64,000 bases of DNA from Sporodiniella umbellata (Eukaryota; Mucoromycota; Mucoromycetes; Mucorales; Rhizopodaceae): positions 186,001 through 250,000 of the forward strand of contig JAIXMR010000002.1 in NCBI GenBank assembly GCA_025677835.1. The letters run 5' to 3'. The notes beneath the pieces were generated by a model, which saw only the letters and a list, made by a program, of their open reading frames with translations, had not been told where the DNA came from and ran no database searches. Numbering within the stretch: the stretch's first letter is position 1; each line of letters begins with the position of its first letter. Shown piece after piece: positions 52,846-64,000 of this stretch. A program made the position numbers and the translations under genes.

Positions 52846-54763
52846 ATGATAAATAAGGCTCTTAAAGAATCAATCGATGTTACACAAGTATGCGATGCAG
52901 CCTTTGAGCAAGAGTTTCAGGACCAGCGATATACACAATGGATAGATTACTATCTGGATTTTTCTGAGATCGGCTCAAGTTTAAAAGTGGGTTCTTCTCC
53001 AAGCGCTGTTGCTAAACTTATAGAGTTAGAATGGTTTAAGGTATGCTTAATTATCAATCTAAAAGGCTAATGGGGTTATAGGTCCATGATTTCTTTTTGA
53101 CTAAAAGAAGTGAAATCGAAAGACGGTTGGCTGCCTGTCATCTGCTTAAAAAAGAGGACAACGTACAGCTTCTTGAGCAAGTCAAAATAGCTCAGTCAGA
53201 TATTCATCGTCTGTATCACTATAGCAGATTGAACTATCTAGGGTTTCTCAGGCTGTTCATGCACTATGATACCCTATTTGACACTAAGCTAAGTATCCAC
53301 GGCTTTGAGGATCTTTCGGCCTTACTATTTGAATGGGTCTATGAAATTAATGGGCTGATCAAAACAAGACCATACAGTCGTCCTAGTGGACCGCTTCGAA
53401 AATACTGGCTCCATCCAGACAATTTACTAGAAGTGATGCTGTACCTTTCTTGGCGTGCGGCCATTCAAACCGGGCCTGCTTTTTTGCTTTACCCAGCCAC
53501 TCACGACGAAACAGCTACAGGCACAAACTGCCTACAGGAGATTATCTCAGTATACTATGACACACCTTCATTTAAGAGCTATTCAGAACGTATATCAAAT
53601 GATCCCTATGAATTTCTATTACGTATAAGAGACTATGGGCAAAAAGGATATGTGGCAATAGAACAAAAAGGCTCAGGCGAGACATTGAAGCCCGAAAAAA
53701 ACTTGACCCACAAAAGCTTGGGAAAAATACCACAGTACTTGTCAGATCCTCTTTTCTCAAATAAACAGAGAAAAATAGACAGTAGAAGATGGATAAAGAA
53801 AGAAAGTTTAGACCTAACTTTTGGGAACAGGTTGCCAGGTAAGAGAATTTGTTGATGACAATAATATATATATATATACATGTATATAAGTATTCAAACG
53901 TTGAAATAAACAAACAAAATATAGTATTAAAAACCACCCAAAGGCGTACAGTTTTTCAAACAGATCAAACAACCATTTATATTGATACTGAAATTGTTAT
54001 TATGCAGCCCGAACAGCCAATGAGCGAAGGTGATATGTTTCCTTATTGTATAGTCCAAGTAATGGGTGAAGAGCTGGAGGGTTTACATACTTGCGCGCTT
54101 TTGGAGCCTATCCATGACTTCTCAATCTATTTACACGGTGTGGGTAGTTTGTTCTCAGATAAAGTTCATATCTACCCTCACTGGCTTCAATCACCACTTG
54201 GAGACGATTTGCGTCGCATTCCCTTTCGTGGTGATTTGTTACTTTCCAACGAAAAAAAAAAGCGCTTCCAAAACTCGCTTACAATTAATACCGACAGCTG
54301 CAGTAGTACTCAGAGTAGTACAATACATACCCCCTGGAGTTCCTCCACAATAGCTACTATTGTAACATCGCCAGATACAGAGAAGTGTATGGCTAGTAGT
54401 CTATACAGCCAAGACTATAGTAAGCTTATCATACCTCAGAGGGGCCTCGAGAGCCGGCGCTCGTTTGATACAGCGAGTTCCCCTTTACTATCACCCGCTA
54501 GGCGCTCATTCGATTCGTATTGTACATTTGATCATCCAAGCTCTTCGCGTTCAGATCCGAGTCAATGTAAGAACTGTATAGAAAGAAAAGTCTCAAGTGA
54601 CTACTTGTGTGGACCATATCGGTCACTAGTGTCTCTGGAATGGGGAGATACATACAACAGACTCGAACCGCCGAAATACCGCACAACGTTTTTTGCTGTT
54701 TCTTGTCTCGGTATCTCCTTTACTGTTTCTTATCTATTGTACGTAGTCCTCATGGTTCTTTAA
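52846..54763 (+). CDS. SPX-VTC domain protein (polyphosphate polymerase-like) with one C-terminal membrane segment
   Basis: Exons 52846-53040, 53082-53838 and 53925-54763 join in frame to 596 residues; the last acceptor was chosen because it restores the VTC block LPVLKTTQRRTVFQ. The N-terminus (about 1-150) is SPX-like: YTQWIDYYLDF, VHDFFLTKRSEIERRL, then IHRLYHYSRLNYLGFLRLFM. The VTC core follows: RKYWLHPDNLLEVMLYLS, EIISVYYDTPSFKSYSERIS, LLRIRDYG and VAIEQKG (basic tunnel-type residues kept), IYIDTEIVIM, and FPYCIVQVMGEE where yeast Vtc4 has a Lys. A Ser-rich linker leads to a single terminal hydrophobic segment (FFAVSCLGISFTVSYLLYVV) instead of the usual three-helix DUF202 part. It may be a regulatory VTC subunit; SPX binds inositol pyrophosphates. 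Confidence 0.82.
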
Positions 54764-54779
54764 TAAAGCTTCATTTGTT

Positions 54780-54808
54780 CTTTTATTATTATTATTATTA
54801 TTATTATT
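54780..54808. repeat. (TTA)n microsatellite between convergent genes
   Basis: About nine TTA units fill the 40-base gap between the stop codons of the SPX-VTC gene and ChaC. A second TTA run (about 55183-55203) lies in the third intron of the ChaC gene. Confidence 0.92.
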
Positions 54809-55630
54809 CTTTATTTTCCTGAATAATCTGTTTGACTTTGGTTTCCAGTTCAAATACATGATCGTCTTTCACTCCAGGCGATATTTCTCGTAATGCCTCG
54901 GCTAAATTTAACAGATATTCAGCGTTCCAACCTGAAGGGCCATACGTACTGTAGATTTGTTGTGCAATCTGATCTGAAGGGGCAGGTCCAACATACGCTT
55001 CGTTGTCTGTAGTCCCAATATAGACCAAAGCCTATAAAAAGTAATCAGACGTAAGCTTCCCTCTTTTGAAACCTTACGTTCTTGACTGCAGGTATCGCGT
55101 CATTCTCTAAACTATACACATCTACTGTATGGACCGTATATCCGTTCTGGATGATTGTAAGTAGCTTCAAAGAGTACTTTTTTTTATTATTATTATTATT
55201 ATTCGGTTACCTTTTCTCTATGGTCTAAATAAGCGCGTGTGGCCTCGGCGTCGTCTGAGGGGATTTTAAAAGCAACTCCCCAGGTAACTGTATCGTGTCC
55301 TTCTGTACTTTCGATGTTTTTCCACTCATCAAAAGGAATTAAAGTAACAACACGACCTGGCTTTTCAGGCGTGCCGCGGTGATCTTCACTGTGCTAGTTT
55401 CAAATGGTTACTTCCATCTTTTTCCATGGGAGAATCCTTACCTGCCAAAAACGTCTTACATAATTCTTAATGTAGCCAATTTGCCTTTAACCTGGAATGA
55501 GCCATTTCCGTCCACATTTTTTTTTTCTTTGACCCAAAGAAACTTACTTTGATTCATAATGAATAGGGGGTTTCCAAATGAGCGAACCATAACCAAACAC
55601 CCAAATACCTTCTGAACTTTGGGTTGACAT
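54804..55630 (-). CDS. ChaC-like glutathione-specific gamma-glutamylcyclotransferase, five exons
   Basis: Exons 55630-55548, 55484-55442, 55393-55211, 55146-55078 and 55031-54804 join in frame to 201 residues. The N-terminus [20 protein letters not shown] is the substrate-loop signature of the family, followed by [54 protein letters not shown] and [16 protein letters not shown]. ChaC enzymes split glutathione into 5-oxoproline and Cys-Gly in the cytosol. The stop is 40 bases from the stop of the convergent SPX-VTC gene, so their 3' UTRs must overlap. Confidence 0.95.
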
Positions 55631-56903
55631 TGGTAAGAAAGGCATTTAAGCTCAGCTAGCTAACCAACGGAATAATACATGATAATCTAATTTCTTCGGT
55701 TTTAGCGTATGACATGATCATATTTTGTTTTGGTTTGTGTTTTCAGTTCATTATGGAATAAAAGTAAAACAAAACAAGGGATAAGCCAAAAGGGGGTTGT
55801 ACAAACAAGTAAACAAACAAACAAACAAACGGTGTGTGTGTATTCTTTTCCAGAGCATCTGTTAGATTAAGAGGAATAAAACATCACCTCGTTTGCGCTA
55901 GTACTTTTAGAAACTTGTAGCTTTTTGTCGAAACTTTTTTTTATATGCCTATAACAAAAAATCAGAGTCTCCGCATGTGGTTTTTCAGTTACTGTTGGAC
56001 TGCATAGAAAATCGCAAATACTCTTTAGGTCAAAACACAAATCGCGGTTTTTTACACGCAAACAACAACTGATCGTTAGCTATTGTTGTACCTTCAATTT
56101 TTAGAAATACTTTTATACTGAAAAACAATGAACGGCGATTCTCGATTACTATTGTGTCTTACTGAAGCTGGTTTTAGACTAGTCCGTCTTGTACAATTTA
56201 TCGGGTGCGAAACTTCATATGGAAACTATATATATACATATACAGATACATAAATGACGCTTCTAGGACACCAATTGACGAACTGAAAATAAAAGCGTCT
56301 AATCTTACTAAATGTAAAGCTAAGCTTGTCCCTGTATTGAGATTGGTCTTTGAAACTGTAGCGGTTCTAACAGTGTCATTGTAAACACCAACTCTCTGCT
56401 CTTAATTCACCCTCGTATGTAGGTATTCGGTAAAAAAAAAAAAAAAAAACGATGGGCTCACTGTATTCTTTCAGAATAAAAATCTCATGAGGAATCAACC
56501 AAAGTAGCACGACTTTAAAAATGTTTAAATTCAATAGGTGCTCTTTGTATCACTTGAGAATAAGATTGCAGTCGTGTTTGTTACCTGTGCGTAGAAAGAA
56601 GTAGCAAGCACATGGCCCAGTTTGAAGTTTAGTCTTTTGTGTCACTTGTGTAAGACAAGCAAACAATCGAAACAATAACAACAAACGTCTAAAAACTTGA
56701 AACAGACCTGAAACTACAAATGTCTGTACCTCTCCTAGAGTTTTGAGTGACTCGATAAAAAATTTCTGCAGAAATTTTTAAACATGATTGGTTGCTGCCT
56801 TCTCCGAAAGTGGAGTGCTACTTGTCGGGAACACCTTTCAAATCATAAAGAGGTTGTTTTCTCTTCGTTTCTTTTTTGCGTTCACAACTCAGTGTTTTAC
56901 AGC
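55631..56903. other. Divergent intergenic region
   Basis: 1.3 kb between the ChaC start and the ZIP transporter start, holding both promoters. It has an AAAC repeat at about 55808-55830 and an A tract at about 56432-56449. No gene recognised. Confidence 0.6.
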
Positions 56904-58207
56904 ATGTCTGCCCTTACAATAAATGGATACTGGCTATCTTTATTTGCTTTATTTGCACTAGTCTCAGCTCAAGGTAACTAAAACAGAAAAAAAAAATATC
57001 ACGACAAACCATTGATCCTCTTTGAAGACGCTACTCCTCAGGATGAATGTGCAACAGAAATTAATACAGAATATAATATGGGGCTAAGAGTGGGCGCATT
57101 GTTCATTATTTTGGCTACAAGTGCTCTTGGTAATATAGCTAATTTCCTAATGATTAATTGAAACCTAACTTTGTCTGTAGGTATTTTTACACCTATTCTC
57201 ATGCATAAAATATCGCCCTACTCCAAAGGTAGCAGTAGGGACTGGATATTGACAATGGGAAAGTTTTGTGAGTACAAGTTACCCTAGCTGTATATTTATT
57301 TGTTTTACTTATGCTATATCATAGTCGGAACTGGTGTCATTTTGGCTACCGCTTTTGTACATATGTTACCTGAAGCATTGGAGAATTTCTCTAGCCCATG
57401 TTTGAGTGAAGGCTGGCAATCGTATTCAGCTTTCGGAGGCGTCTTCTGTATGATGGCTTCGTTCCTTCTGCAGCTTATTGAAATTGCAGCATTCACCAAT
57501 ATCGAAAGACTCCGTGCAAAACATGCAGAACAGCAAATCTGCGAAGATCCCGAAAAGTCTTTTGATTCTCAATCCACCGACAGCACTACACGAGAACCAA
57601 ACCAGCTCGACTGTCATCTTCATGAAGGACATATACATAGTGCTGGTTTATTTGATAGTCCTGAAGGGTTCAAACATGTCAGTACTATCATCCTGGAGCT
57701 CGGCATTGTGATGCACTCAATTATAATCGGTATAACGTTATCTAACGCTGGTAATGAGGAGTTCGTTACTCTTTTGATAGCACTAGTTTTCCATCAAGTA
57801 TGTGTTTTTTTTTATTCAGAGCATGTAACGTTCATACTAACACCCTTTAAAAGTTTTTCGAAGGTGTAGCATTGGGTACACGTATCAATGAAATGGATAT
57901 TCAAGGCTGGAAAAAACCTTTAATGATGGGCACGTTATTTATTATTATGACCCCTATTGGCTGCGCCATTGGTATTGGTATTCATTCTACTTTCAACCCC
58001 AATTCATCTTCATCTATCCTGGCTTCAGCTATATTGGACTCTTTGTCGGCTGGTATCTTACTCTACAATGCTTATATTTCACTTATGAGCCAAGAAATGA
58101 ACCATAACGACCAGTTCCGACAGTCTTCTTTCACAAGAAAGTTTGTTTGTTTCATATCTATGTACTGTGGTGCTGGTCTCATGGCTCTCATAGGAAAATG
58201 GGCATAA
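56904..58207 (+). CDS. ZIP-family zinc/iron transporter, five exons
   Basis: Exons 56904-56973, 57028-57129, 57181-57267, 57325-57797 and 57854-58207 join in frame to 361 residues. A signal-like hydrophobic start (MSALTINGYWLSLFALFALV) precedes a first membrane helix (GLRVGALFIILATSALG), then GTGVILATAFVHMLPEAL (helix 3 of fungal Zrt-type ZIPs), a cytosolic loop with a His-rich patch (LDCHLHEGHIHS), helix 4 with the metal site ELGIVMHSIIIGITLS, helix 5 HQFFEGVALGTRI, and three more helices to the C-terminus. The His and Glu of helices 4 and 5 form the transport site. It imports zinc or iron at the plasma membrane or from a compartment; which metal is not decidable here. Confidence 0.95.
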
Positions 58208-60369
58208 GCTTTTGTAGTATGCCCGCTTGCTTCTTGCAAAGAAAAACAAACTATATCTATACCTCCCCCTTCTTTTCTGTATCATCCGTGTATTATATTA
58301 AAATAGAACCATAAACAAAATAATCCAATAAATATTTGTACGCATATATCAATTGTCGTCGCATTTACTCTACTTCAAATGGCTATAGTGACTCACCTTC
58401 CATCAAGCTAAAAATTCATAGTACTATGACTATAAAACAGACCGCCAAACAGAACCTATTAAATTTTTTTAGATGGTCAAACCCAAAAACGTTATTTGCC
58501 AGCTAAACACAAATCAAAAGTCTGTTGAACTACAACAAATAAAAGTTGAAGATAAGACCTTGAGATTCAAATAACGATTTATGATCGTTGTATTGACAAA
58601 ACAGAGTTTTTTTTTTGCTGGTTACCTGAATTCACTTATTACAACGCCGTGCCGCTTTTTTTTTGTGTCTCTTATAACTTTGTTAAAGATCCATAACACT
58701 TTTTTTTTTACATTGAGGAGCTCCCTAAGGTCTTAGTGTCCTAACTTTTTGTAGCTAGGTTTTTTTATATTCTACAAAACTGGTGTAAAAAAAGCAGTAA
58801 TTTTATCATTTTCTTACAGGGCCACACTGTTTTTTTTTTTTAAAAAAAAAAAACCAGTAACTCTGTCATAGTCCCCTACTGTATTTACAATATCATCCAG
58901 GACGCTAGTAAAAAAATTCCACTAACTCAAGACTGTATTTATGACCAGCTGAAGTACGAAAACTATTCATCCAAACTCAGAATTGAACTCCCCTTTATAA
59001 TATAAGGGTTCTAAATACAGTCTCAGTTGTTACTACCCTTGTTTGAGCACAAATTTTTCAGCACGACTACCAAATTGTTATACATCCGCGATTAGTTTGA
59101 AATTCACTATATAAATATGTCAGCAAGCTATGAGTTTCTCAGTAACCTATCAATTCTCAATACAGGCTTTTGTTGATAATGAAGTGAGGGTAGTACCTAG
59201 TATGCTAAGACCTAAAAATCCAGAGAGAAGGAGCTGTAAGTTTTGAACGGGGTGATCCTCAACATATTTTGCATCGTGTCTTTTATAGCTTAGTCGGCAC
59301 TGATGAAGACATTTGGTAGCGGAGTAAACACAATATAAAGCTCTATTCCCGATTTGGGCAATACCTTATGTAGAAAAAGCTTTGACCATCTAAAAAACGA
59401 TAGACAATGGCAACGACAATGAAAAGAAAACTTAAAAAAAAGGTAGTTGCAAAATAGACAATCCTCAATGGCTTAATTTACTTATATACATACACTGTTT
59501 TGAAATGCGTTGCAATCTTTTGCCTTTTTTTGTAAAAATAGGAGCAGAGAATATACACAATAACTATGGATAAAGGCATTGCAAAAAAGACGCTATAGAT
59601 GCAACGTTTAGACAATGATTTTTAAACAGTTTAAAAAATAAATAGCCTTTTGAAATTCCAAGTAAATATGTATCTATAGAAGGTGTTCACTATACAAGGC
59701 TTAGCTGATTAGTAATAAGTTTAACTACTAGAATCCTTTCATATAATTTTCGCTATATAACAACACATTTCTCCTCATTTTCTCTAGTGACAATGATAAT
59801 ACACTGAACCTTGTATCCTCTGGTTCTATTCCTGTTCGTTTGAAATGTATCGTTAAGCGAATTTCTGCTGATTTGCAAATGTCACTGTCACGTAATTACA
59901 CTAAAAACGAAAGGCAAATTCTCATCAAGGCTGTCTAAGCAATATCATTGGAATGTATAGAAGTAATTGTCTCGTTATTTTCTCTTGTTATTCTTCAACC
60001 ATATATCTACATTACTTTATCAAAATTGTAGGTTAGCATGTTTATGTTCTGCTTGATGAATATTTATTGTAATAATTGTTTGTTATTATGCTACTACTTT
60101 ATCGATTTGATCAACTACGAGATACTACTCATAAAGAAAGGCGGGATTGAGGCTATTTGCATGCGGATGTTTTTGATACTGTTTTAATGTTTAATCCCTG
60201 CTATGTTACAAAGACATAACATATATCAAAACCCTCAATATGTAAGAAGGGCTAACATGTTATCTAGTTTATTTTTATAGAACTAAATTTCGTGCGACAG
60301 CTATCAAGTGCTTAAAAAGATGAAACAAATTGCTACTGATGAAAAAGACGTCAAAGTAGGCCTTGTCTT
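58208..60369. other. Gene-poor AT-rich region
   Basis: 2.2 kb with no supported gene. There is a self-complementary T-run/A-run pair at about 58832-58853 and several T-runs at 58600-58720. No coding block was recognised. A 20-base stretch near 58930-58950 resembles one near 63366-63386 (ACTGTATTTATGACCAG versus ATTGTATTTATGATCAG). Confidence 0.5.
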
Positions 60370-61050
60370 ACTCAGTTGGGTGATGCTTTTTCATGTGAGG
60401 ACAAATCAGCCAATGCAAAAAAAGCGGATGTTTTCTCAGTTACAAGTTTTTGAAGACACATACCCATATTCCATCGGTTTATAAGCTTCTGTATAGTTTG
60501 TATATTCCATAACAGTGTTTCCATTCTCAATTTACGAATTTTTTGAAAAACCGCCTGCTTGTGCGAGACCAAATTGCCCGTAGAAAAGGGACTTATTTGG
60601 CCGGATGTTTGAAGCTAAGTTGGCCAGGTTTGAGTGTTACAAAGGCTCATTAGTCAAGCATTCAGGGAAACGATGTATAGAATGTTGAATAAAGTTCTGC
60701 ACGTGCTCAACCGAAACTTCCATAACCTTTAAAGCGGGGTCTCCACATTAGTCAATTTACTTGCTGCTTCTAATGATATTCTTCAATATTTTTTAAAGCT
60801 GATCAATAAGGTTGAATTCAGGGGATAAATTGGGCATTTTCGTTCAATAATTACAGGATTGATGATATTTCGCTCTTTTTCGGAGGTTGCTTCGTCAATA
60901 TCGGTGTTGCTGGACTGTTGTTTTTTGTCTTTTTGCAAGCTTTTGTCAAATTTGTTAGTAAAATGATGATTCTATAGCAACATGTGGACAGGATTTCAGT
61001 AAATTGAAACGAAATAATGAGGGTATTTGGCAAAACGAATTGAGTTTATT
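60370..61050 (-). mobile_element. Decayed Tc1/mariner-like transposase
   Basis: On the minus strand, 60837-60637 reads in one frame as NLSPEFNLIDQL, then a stop where Trp is expected, KILKNIIRSS, ALKVMEVSVEHVQNFIQHSI and HRFPECL. This is the C-terminal end of a Tc1-type DDE transposase (consensus YSPELNPIEQFWS...A...FI.HS...F..CL), interrupted by three TAA stops. Flanking blocks (60372-60572 and about 60850-61050) are coding-like but cannot be joined. Terminal repeats were not found. The adjacent 61051-61382 holds only a non-convincing frame. Confidence 0.6.
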
Positions 61051-61382
61051 TTTACCCCTCGACCATTTTTATGAAAGTGACAATTAATCTTGCCAGTTTC
61101 CATAAGTTTGACTGTATCTACAAAAGGATCAAGCAACCGTCTGAAAGGGTGGTTTTTCTTTTGTTTCGTAGTTTTATTTACAGATGCATATTGAAGATGA
61201 TGAGGTATCTTTCGTCATGGCTGACTTACTTGTTTTTGCCTGACTCTTTTTGTGGAGAAGAATTTACCAGAACTTACTTGAACGGTTGTTCTCATTTGTG
61301 TCTTGCTTAGTAACTTTAGACACTCTGGTCAAAGAACATTAGGTTTTTTTATTCTGTTTTCTTTTTCTTTCTTTTTTTTTTG

Positions 61383-62692
61383 TTACCTCTGTTGATAGGC
61401 AGTAGTACTAATCTCATCGGTAACTGTAGAATTAACAATACTATTACAAGTTAGGTTTTCTTCTTCGTATGGACGTTTGCAAGATGAGCTCTGCTCAATA
61501 GCTTGTCCATACTTAATTAGCTGAGAGCTCTCTTGAGACGCGTCGCTATCAGAAGAATACGAACTCTCAGAGTGGTAGCCACTCTCAACTTTTTGACAGG
61601 TTTTTTTGCTGCTATCAGAAGCTGCTCTTTTGTTATCATGGTAAAGAGAAGTTCCTGGCGCGACCTGCTTGTCTTTGCCACCGGCCTTGCTAGCAAAAGT
61701 TTCTGGGTGGTCCCTGCCTGAGCTCACTGAGTCAGAGCTTTCTTTTGCAGCTTGCTCACTTCTAACTGCTTCAGTGTAAGGAAGCTCTTCAACATCGCTG
61801 TCGTCGTCTGTGTCAATGAAGATAATATTCTGTGGCTTGTGAAGCGCTTTACGCTTAACGGAATGATTCGGGCTAAATGGTTTGTTTGAGCAAAGTTCCA
61901 AACTTTCTTTTTCCAGATTCTCAACAGTAGTCTCCTCCTTCTTTATTTGAAAGGTTAACGATTTTGATCGATGTGTGGCCCAGCTTTTTTCTCTACAATG
62001 ATTTGGGTTATTATTGTTTTCTATATATATGTATAAACAATAGATCGCATACTTTGCCAAAGTGACACACTGGCTTTTGATTCCGTCAAAGGCCACCATC
62101 AACTCAGACCGAGGTCGACGTAACAGGGCATTCAGGTAACCCTGTGTTGTAGGCAAAGACATATAGCTATCTAAGTCATTTACACTATAAAACAAAAATA
62201 AGTAATGTTTCAATATAATCGTCCCAAGTACCGTTGAAGCTGTTTAAGGTAATTTAAGCTTTGAAGTTGCTCTTCGCATTTTTTTGATTTCTCCTTCCAA
62301 ACCTCTTCAACTAGAGCGATATTTGAAGTTTCTCTTTCAAATGCATCGCATTGATCCACCAAACTTGCAACTTCATTCTTTAAGTTAAAGATTTCTTCTA
62401 CATCTTGATCTGCTGATTCCGAAGGGTCTTCATTACACGTAAAATAAATTGGAGAGATCATTTTTCTGCGAAGTGTAGAAGATTTACAGATCGGACAAGA
62501 AAAACTTTCCCGTATGTTCGAATCCGCATTAATCCATGTTTCAATACTGTTAGTCGTAGCAACATGTGTAAGCGACAAATATTTTTCAAGAAAAAAAAAT
62601 TACCAGTGCTTATGAAATAGATGGCCGCAAGTCAGAGCTGAAGAAGTTTCGGAACGAATATCGACTATACAGATTGTGCAGATGACTGTCAT
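61383..62692 (-). CDS. RING-H2 ubiquitin ligase, TRAIP-like, four exons
   Basis: Exons 62692-62604, 62546-62232, 62184-62053 and 61992-61383 join in frame to 381 residues. The RING is split by the first intron: CTICIVDI...TCGHLFHKHCIETW...CPICK, giving the C3H2C3 ligands. RRKMISPIYFTC just after resembles the TRAIP extension, then comes a coiled coil (FNLKNEVASLVDQCDAFE, EEVWKEKSKKCEEQLQSL). The C-terminal half is Ser/Glu-rich with an acidic patch (IIFIDTDDDSDVEELPY) that looks like a SUMO- or ubiquitin-interaction motif. TRAIP-type ligases work in the nucleus in replication stress and DNA crosslink repair. The assignment beyond RING E3 is moderately sure. Confidence 0.82.
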
Positions 62693-63223
62693 TGTTATAG
62701 AAAAGAAACGAAAAAAAGTAACAAAAGAAAAAAGGCAGGAACGTTCACTTGAAGAGCATATTGTTCAAGCTCAGCTGTATGGTAAGTAAGAATGAGGTCA
62801 GCCATACTACTTAGCAGAGTTTACACACAACCAAAAAGTATAGCTATACTCGTTTATGGTACCGTTAGTTTACAGGTTGGTATTGATCTCATAAAAAAGT
62901 GTTTTTGGTATTCATCGCTACAATCATTCTCATTAAATAGCATTATAGTTTTATTTTGCTTGTGTTAAAAAGGGTCCATGAAAGAGACTTCTTTTTTATA
63001 CCACGTAACACAGATAAGCTTTTTTATTGCTATACAATAGGTGCTTTTGAGCGCGTCATGAAAGACCCTTATAGTATGGTATATTGTTTAGTTCTTAACC
63101 AACCAATTTTATCGTAAGCTTCTATTAAAATTCCTACATGTTGTTTTTTTGCTAAACAAAAAATTGAATTGAAAGAACAAAAGTAATATATGAGAAAAGT
63201 ATGACTTAAAGCAAATTTCCTAA
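62693..63223. other. Intergenic region upstream of the RING gene
   Basis: 530 bases, AT-rich, containing the minus-strand promoter. No coding signal. Confidence 0.6.
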
Positions 63224-63770
63224 TGGATGACCGTTTCTCAAAATAAAAGCAAAAACTTATACGTGAAATAAATACACCAACCTCACCAGTTAATAGAAAA
63301 TTCGCAAAAGAGAACTACTTTAATATTAAAAATATAGAAAAAAATACAGAAGTAGACCAGATCAAAGAAGATTGTATTTATGATCAGTGTTTTTTTAACA
63401 AAAATGTAAAAATTATTGAGTTAGAAACTGTAAATAATATAAAAAAAAACAGATGAAGAAGTGAATTTGTGTACAGATATAATGAAATATATACAACATC
63501 GAGTACCAATTCTAGAATATATAGACGTATACTATCAAATAATAGAAAAATCTCAAAATTGTATTATAGCATATATATGAAATACATCAACAAAGAAATA
63601 TATGAAAAATATATGAATGAGTTTTATATCCTTTACGACAAAAACTGAAGCAGATTTTTTAAAATTGAAACAGCATAAACCTAAGAAACAAAAGCTACAA
63701 ATTCATTCAAAAACACAAATAAAACAAACTTGGACTTTTTAATAGAATATATGCATACTAATTTATAAAA
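63224..63770 (+). pseudogene. Very AT-rich broken coding trace at the window edge
   Basis: A long Lys/Ile/Asn-rich reading runs from near 63250 (IREINTPTSPVNRKFAKENY, then IKEDCIYDQCFFNKNVKIIE) to a frame break in an A run near 63442-63450, continues in another frame (TDEEVNLCTDIMKYIQHRVP, ILEYIDVYYQIIEKSQNCII), breaks again near 63580, and ends around 63743 (KPKKQKLQIHSKTQIKQTWT, then F and stop). The three segments each look coding rather than random. It may be a decayed gene or one with small introns; the family is unknown. From 63770 to the window end nothing is seen. Confidence 0.35.
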
Positions 63771-64000
63771 GGGTTGGCTTTAAACTTCAGTAAAATTTTG
63801 GAATAAAAAAAGAAAACACACTAAACACTGTGTTGTTTAATTAGGTTACCACTTTATTTTAAAACACTGTTAATTTTTTAATTAGATATTTTGTGTGATG
63901 TTTTTCGCAAGTTATTTCTTGAGGCCGTTTTTACAAGTTTCCTTCTTGGGGTTTTTACAAGTTTGCATTTTGGAATAAGTACAAAGAAACAAAACAAATT

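Noticed and set aside
58832..58853. Adjacent T-run and A-run, considered as a bacterial-style terminator
   Set aside because: In this eukaryotic context such runs are common homopolymer pairs, and there is no GC stem.

Overview
The window looks like nuclear DNA from a filamentous fungus, most likely Mucoromycota (Mucorales-type). Genes carry many short GT-AG introns (about 45-90 bp), intergenic DNA is AT-rich and full of A/T homopolymer runs, and the proteome is fungal: a Caf120/Skg3-type PH protein, a Ppn1-type endopolyphosphatase, an SPX-VTC protein and Mucorales-style P450s. The species call is inference; the eukaryotic, fungal nature is seen directly in the exon structures. No rRNA, tRNA, CRISPR array or plasmid-type origin was found. 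All exon joins were read by eye from splice sites and reading-frame continuity.

Layout. 0-23 kb is an accessory region. It holds the tail of an alanine aminotransferase, a methyltransferase-like gene of uncertain integrity, two six-exon cytochrome P450 genes on opposite strands with identical intron positions (5994-7835 minus, 10550-12353 plus), and a tandem array of six intronless, bacterial-looking short-chain dehydrogenases (13752-23053). One SDR copy is a pseudogene and one has lost its catalytic tyrosine. The P450s, SDRs and methyltransferase together could be an oxidative metabolic cluster (inference).

23-36 kb: a CBM21 PP1-targeting subunit, an epsin (ENTH-UIM-NPF), a small unknown protein, N-acetylglucosamine-6-phosphate deacetylase, a PH-domain Caf120/Skg3-like protein and an unknown helical protein with a signal peptide. 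36-45 kb: a divergent exportin-1 (CRM1) tail-to-tail with Fip1, an EEF1AKMT4-like methyltransferase, a tiny secreted cysteine-rich protein, a single-pass membrane protein with PPxY and PSAP motifs, and ribosomal protein eL22.

45-64 kb: a gene-poor stretch with relic-like coding traces, endopolyphosphatase, RanGAP1, ESCRT-III Did2/CHMP1 (with 16- and 20-nt microexons), an SPX-VTC protein with one C-terminal membrane segment tail-to-tail with ChaC, a ZIP zinc transporter, a decayed Tc1/mariner-like transposase, a TRAIP-like RING E3, and an extremely AT-rich broken coding trace at the right edge.

The best candidates for new biology are the SDR array (amplification, gene conversion, a Tyr-to-Cys copy) beside the P450 pair, the exportin-1-like gene with an altered groove region, the late-domain-like membrane protein, the SPX-VTC protein with reduced membrane anchoring, and the defensin-like secreted peptide.
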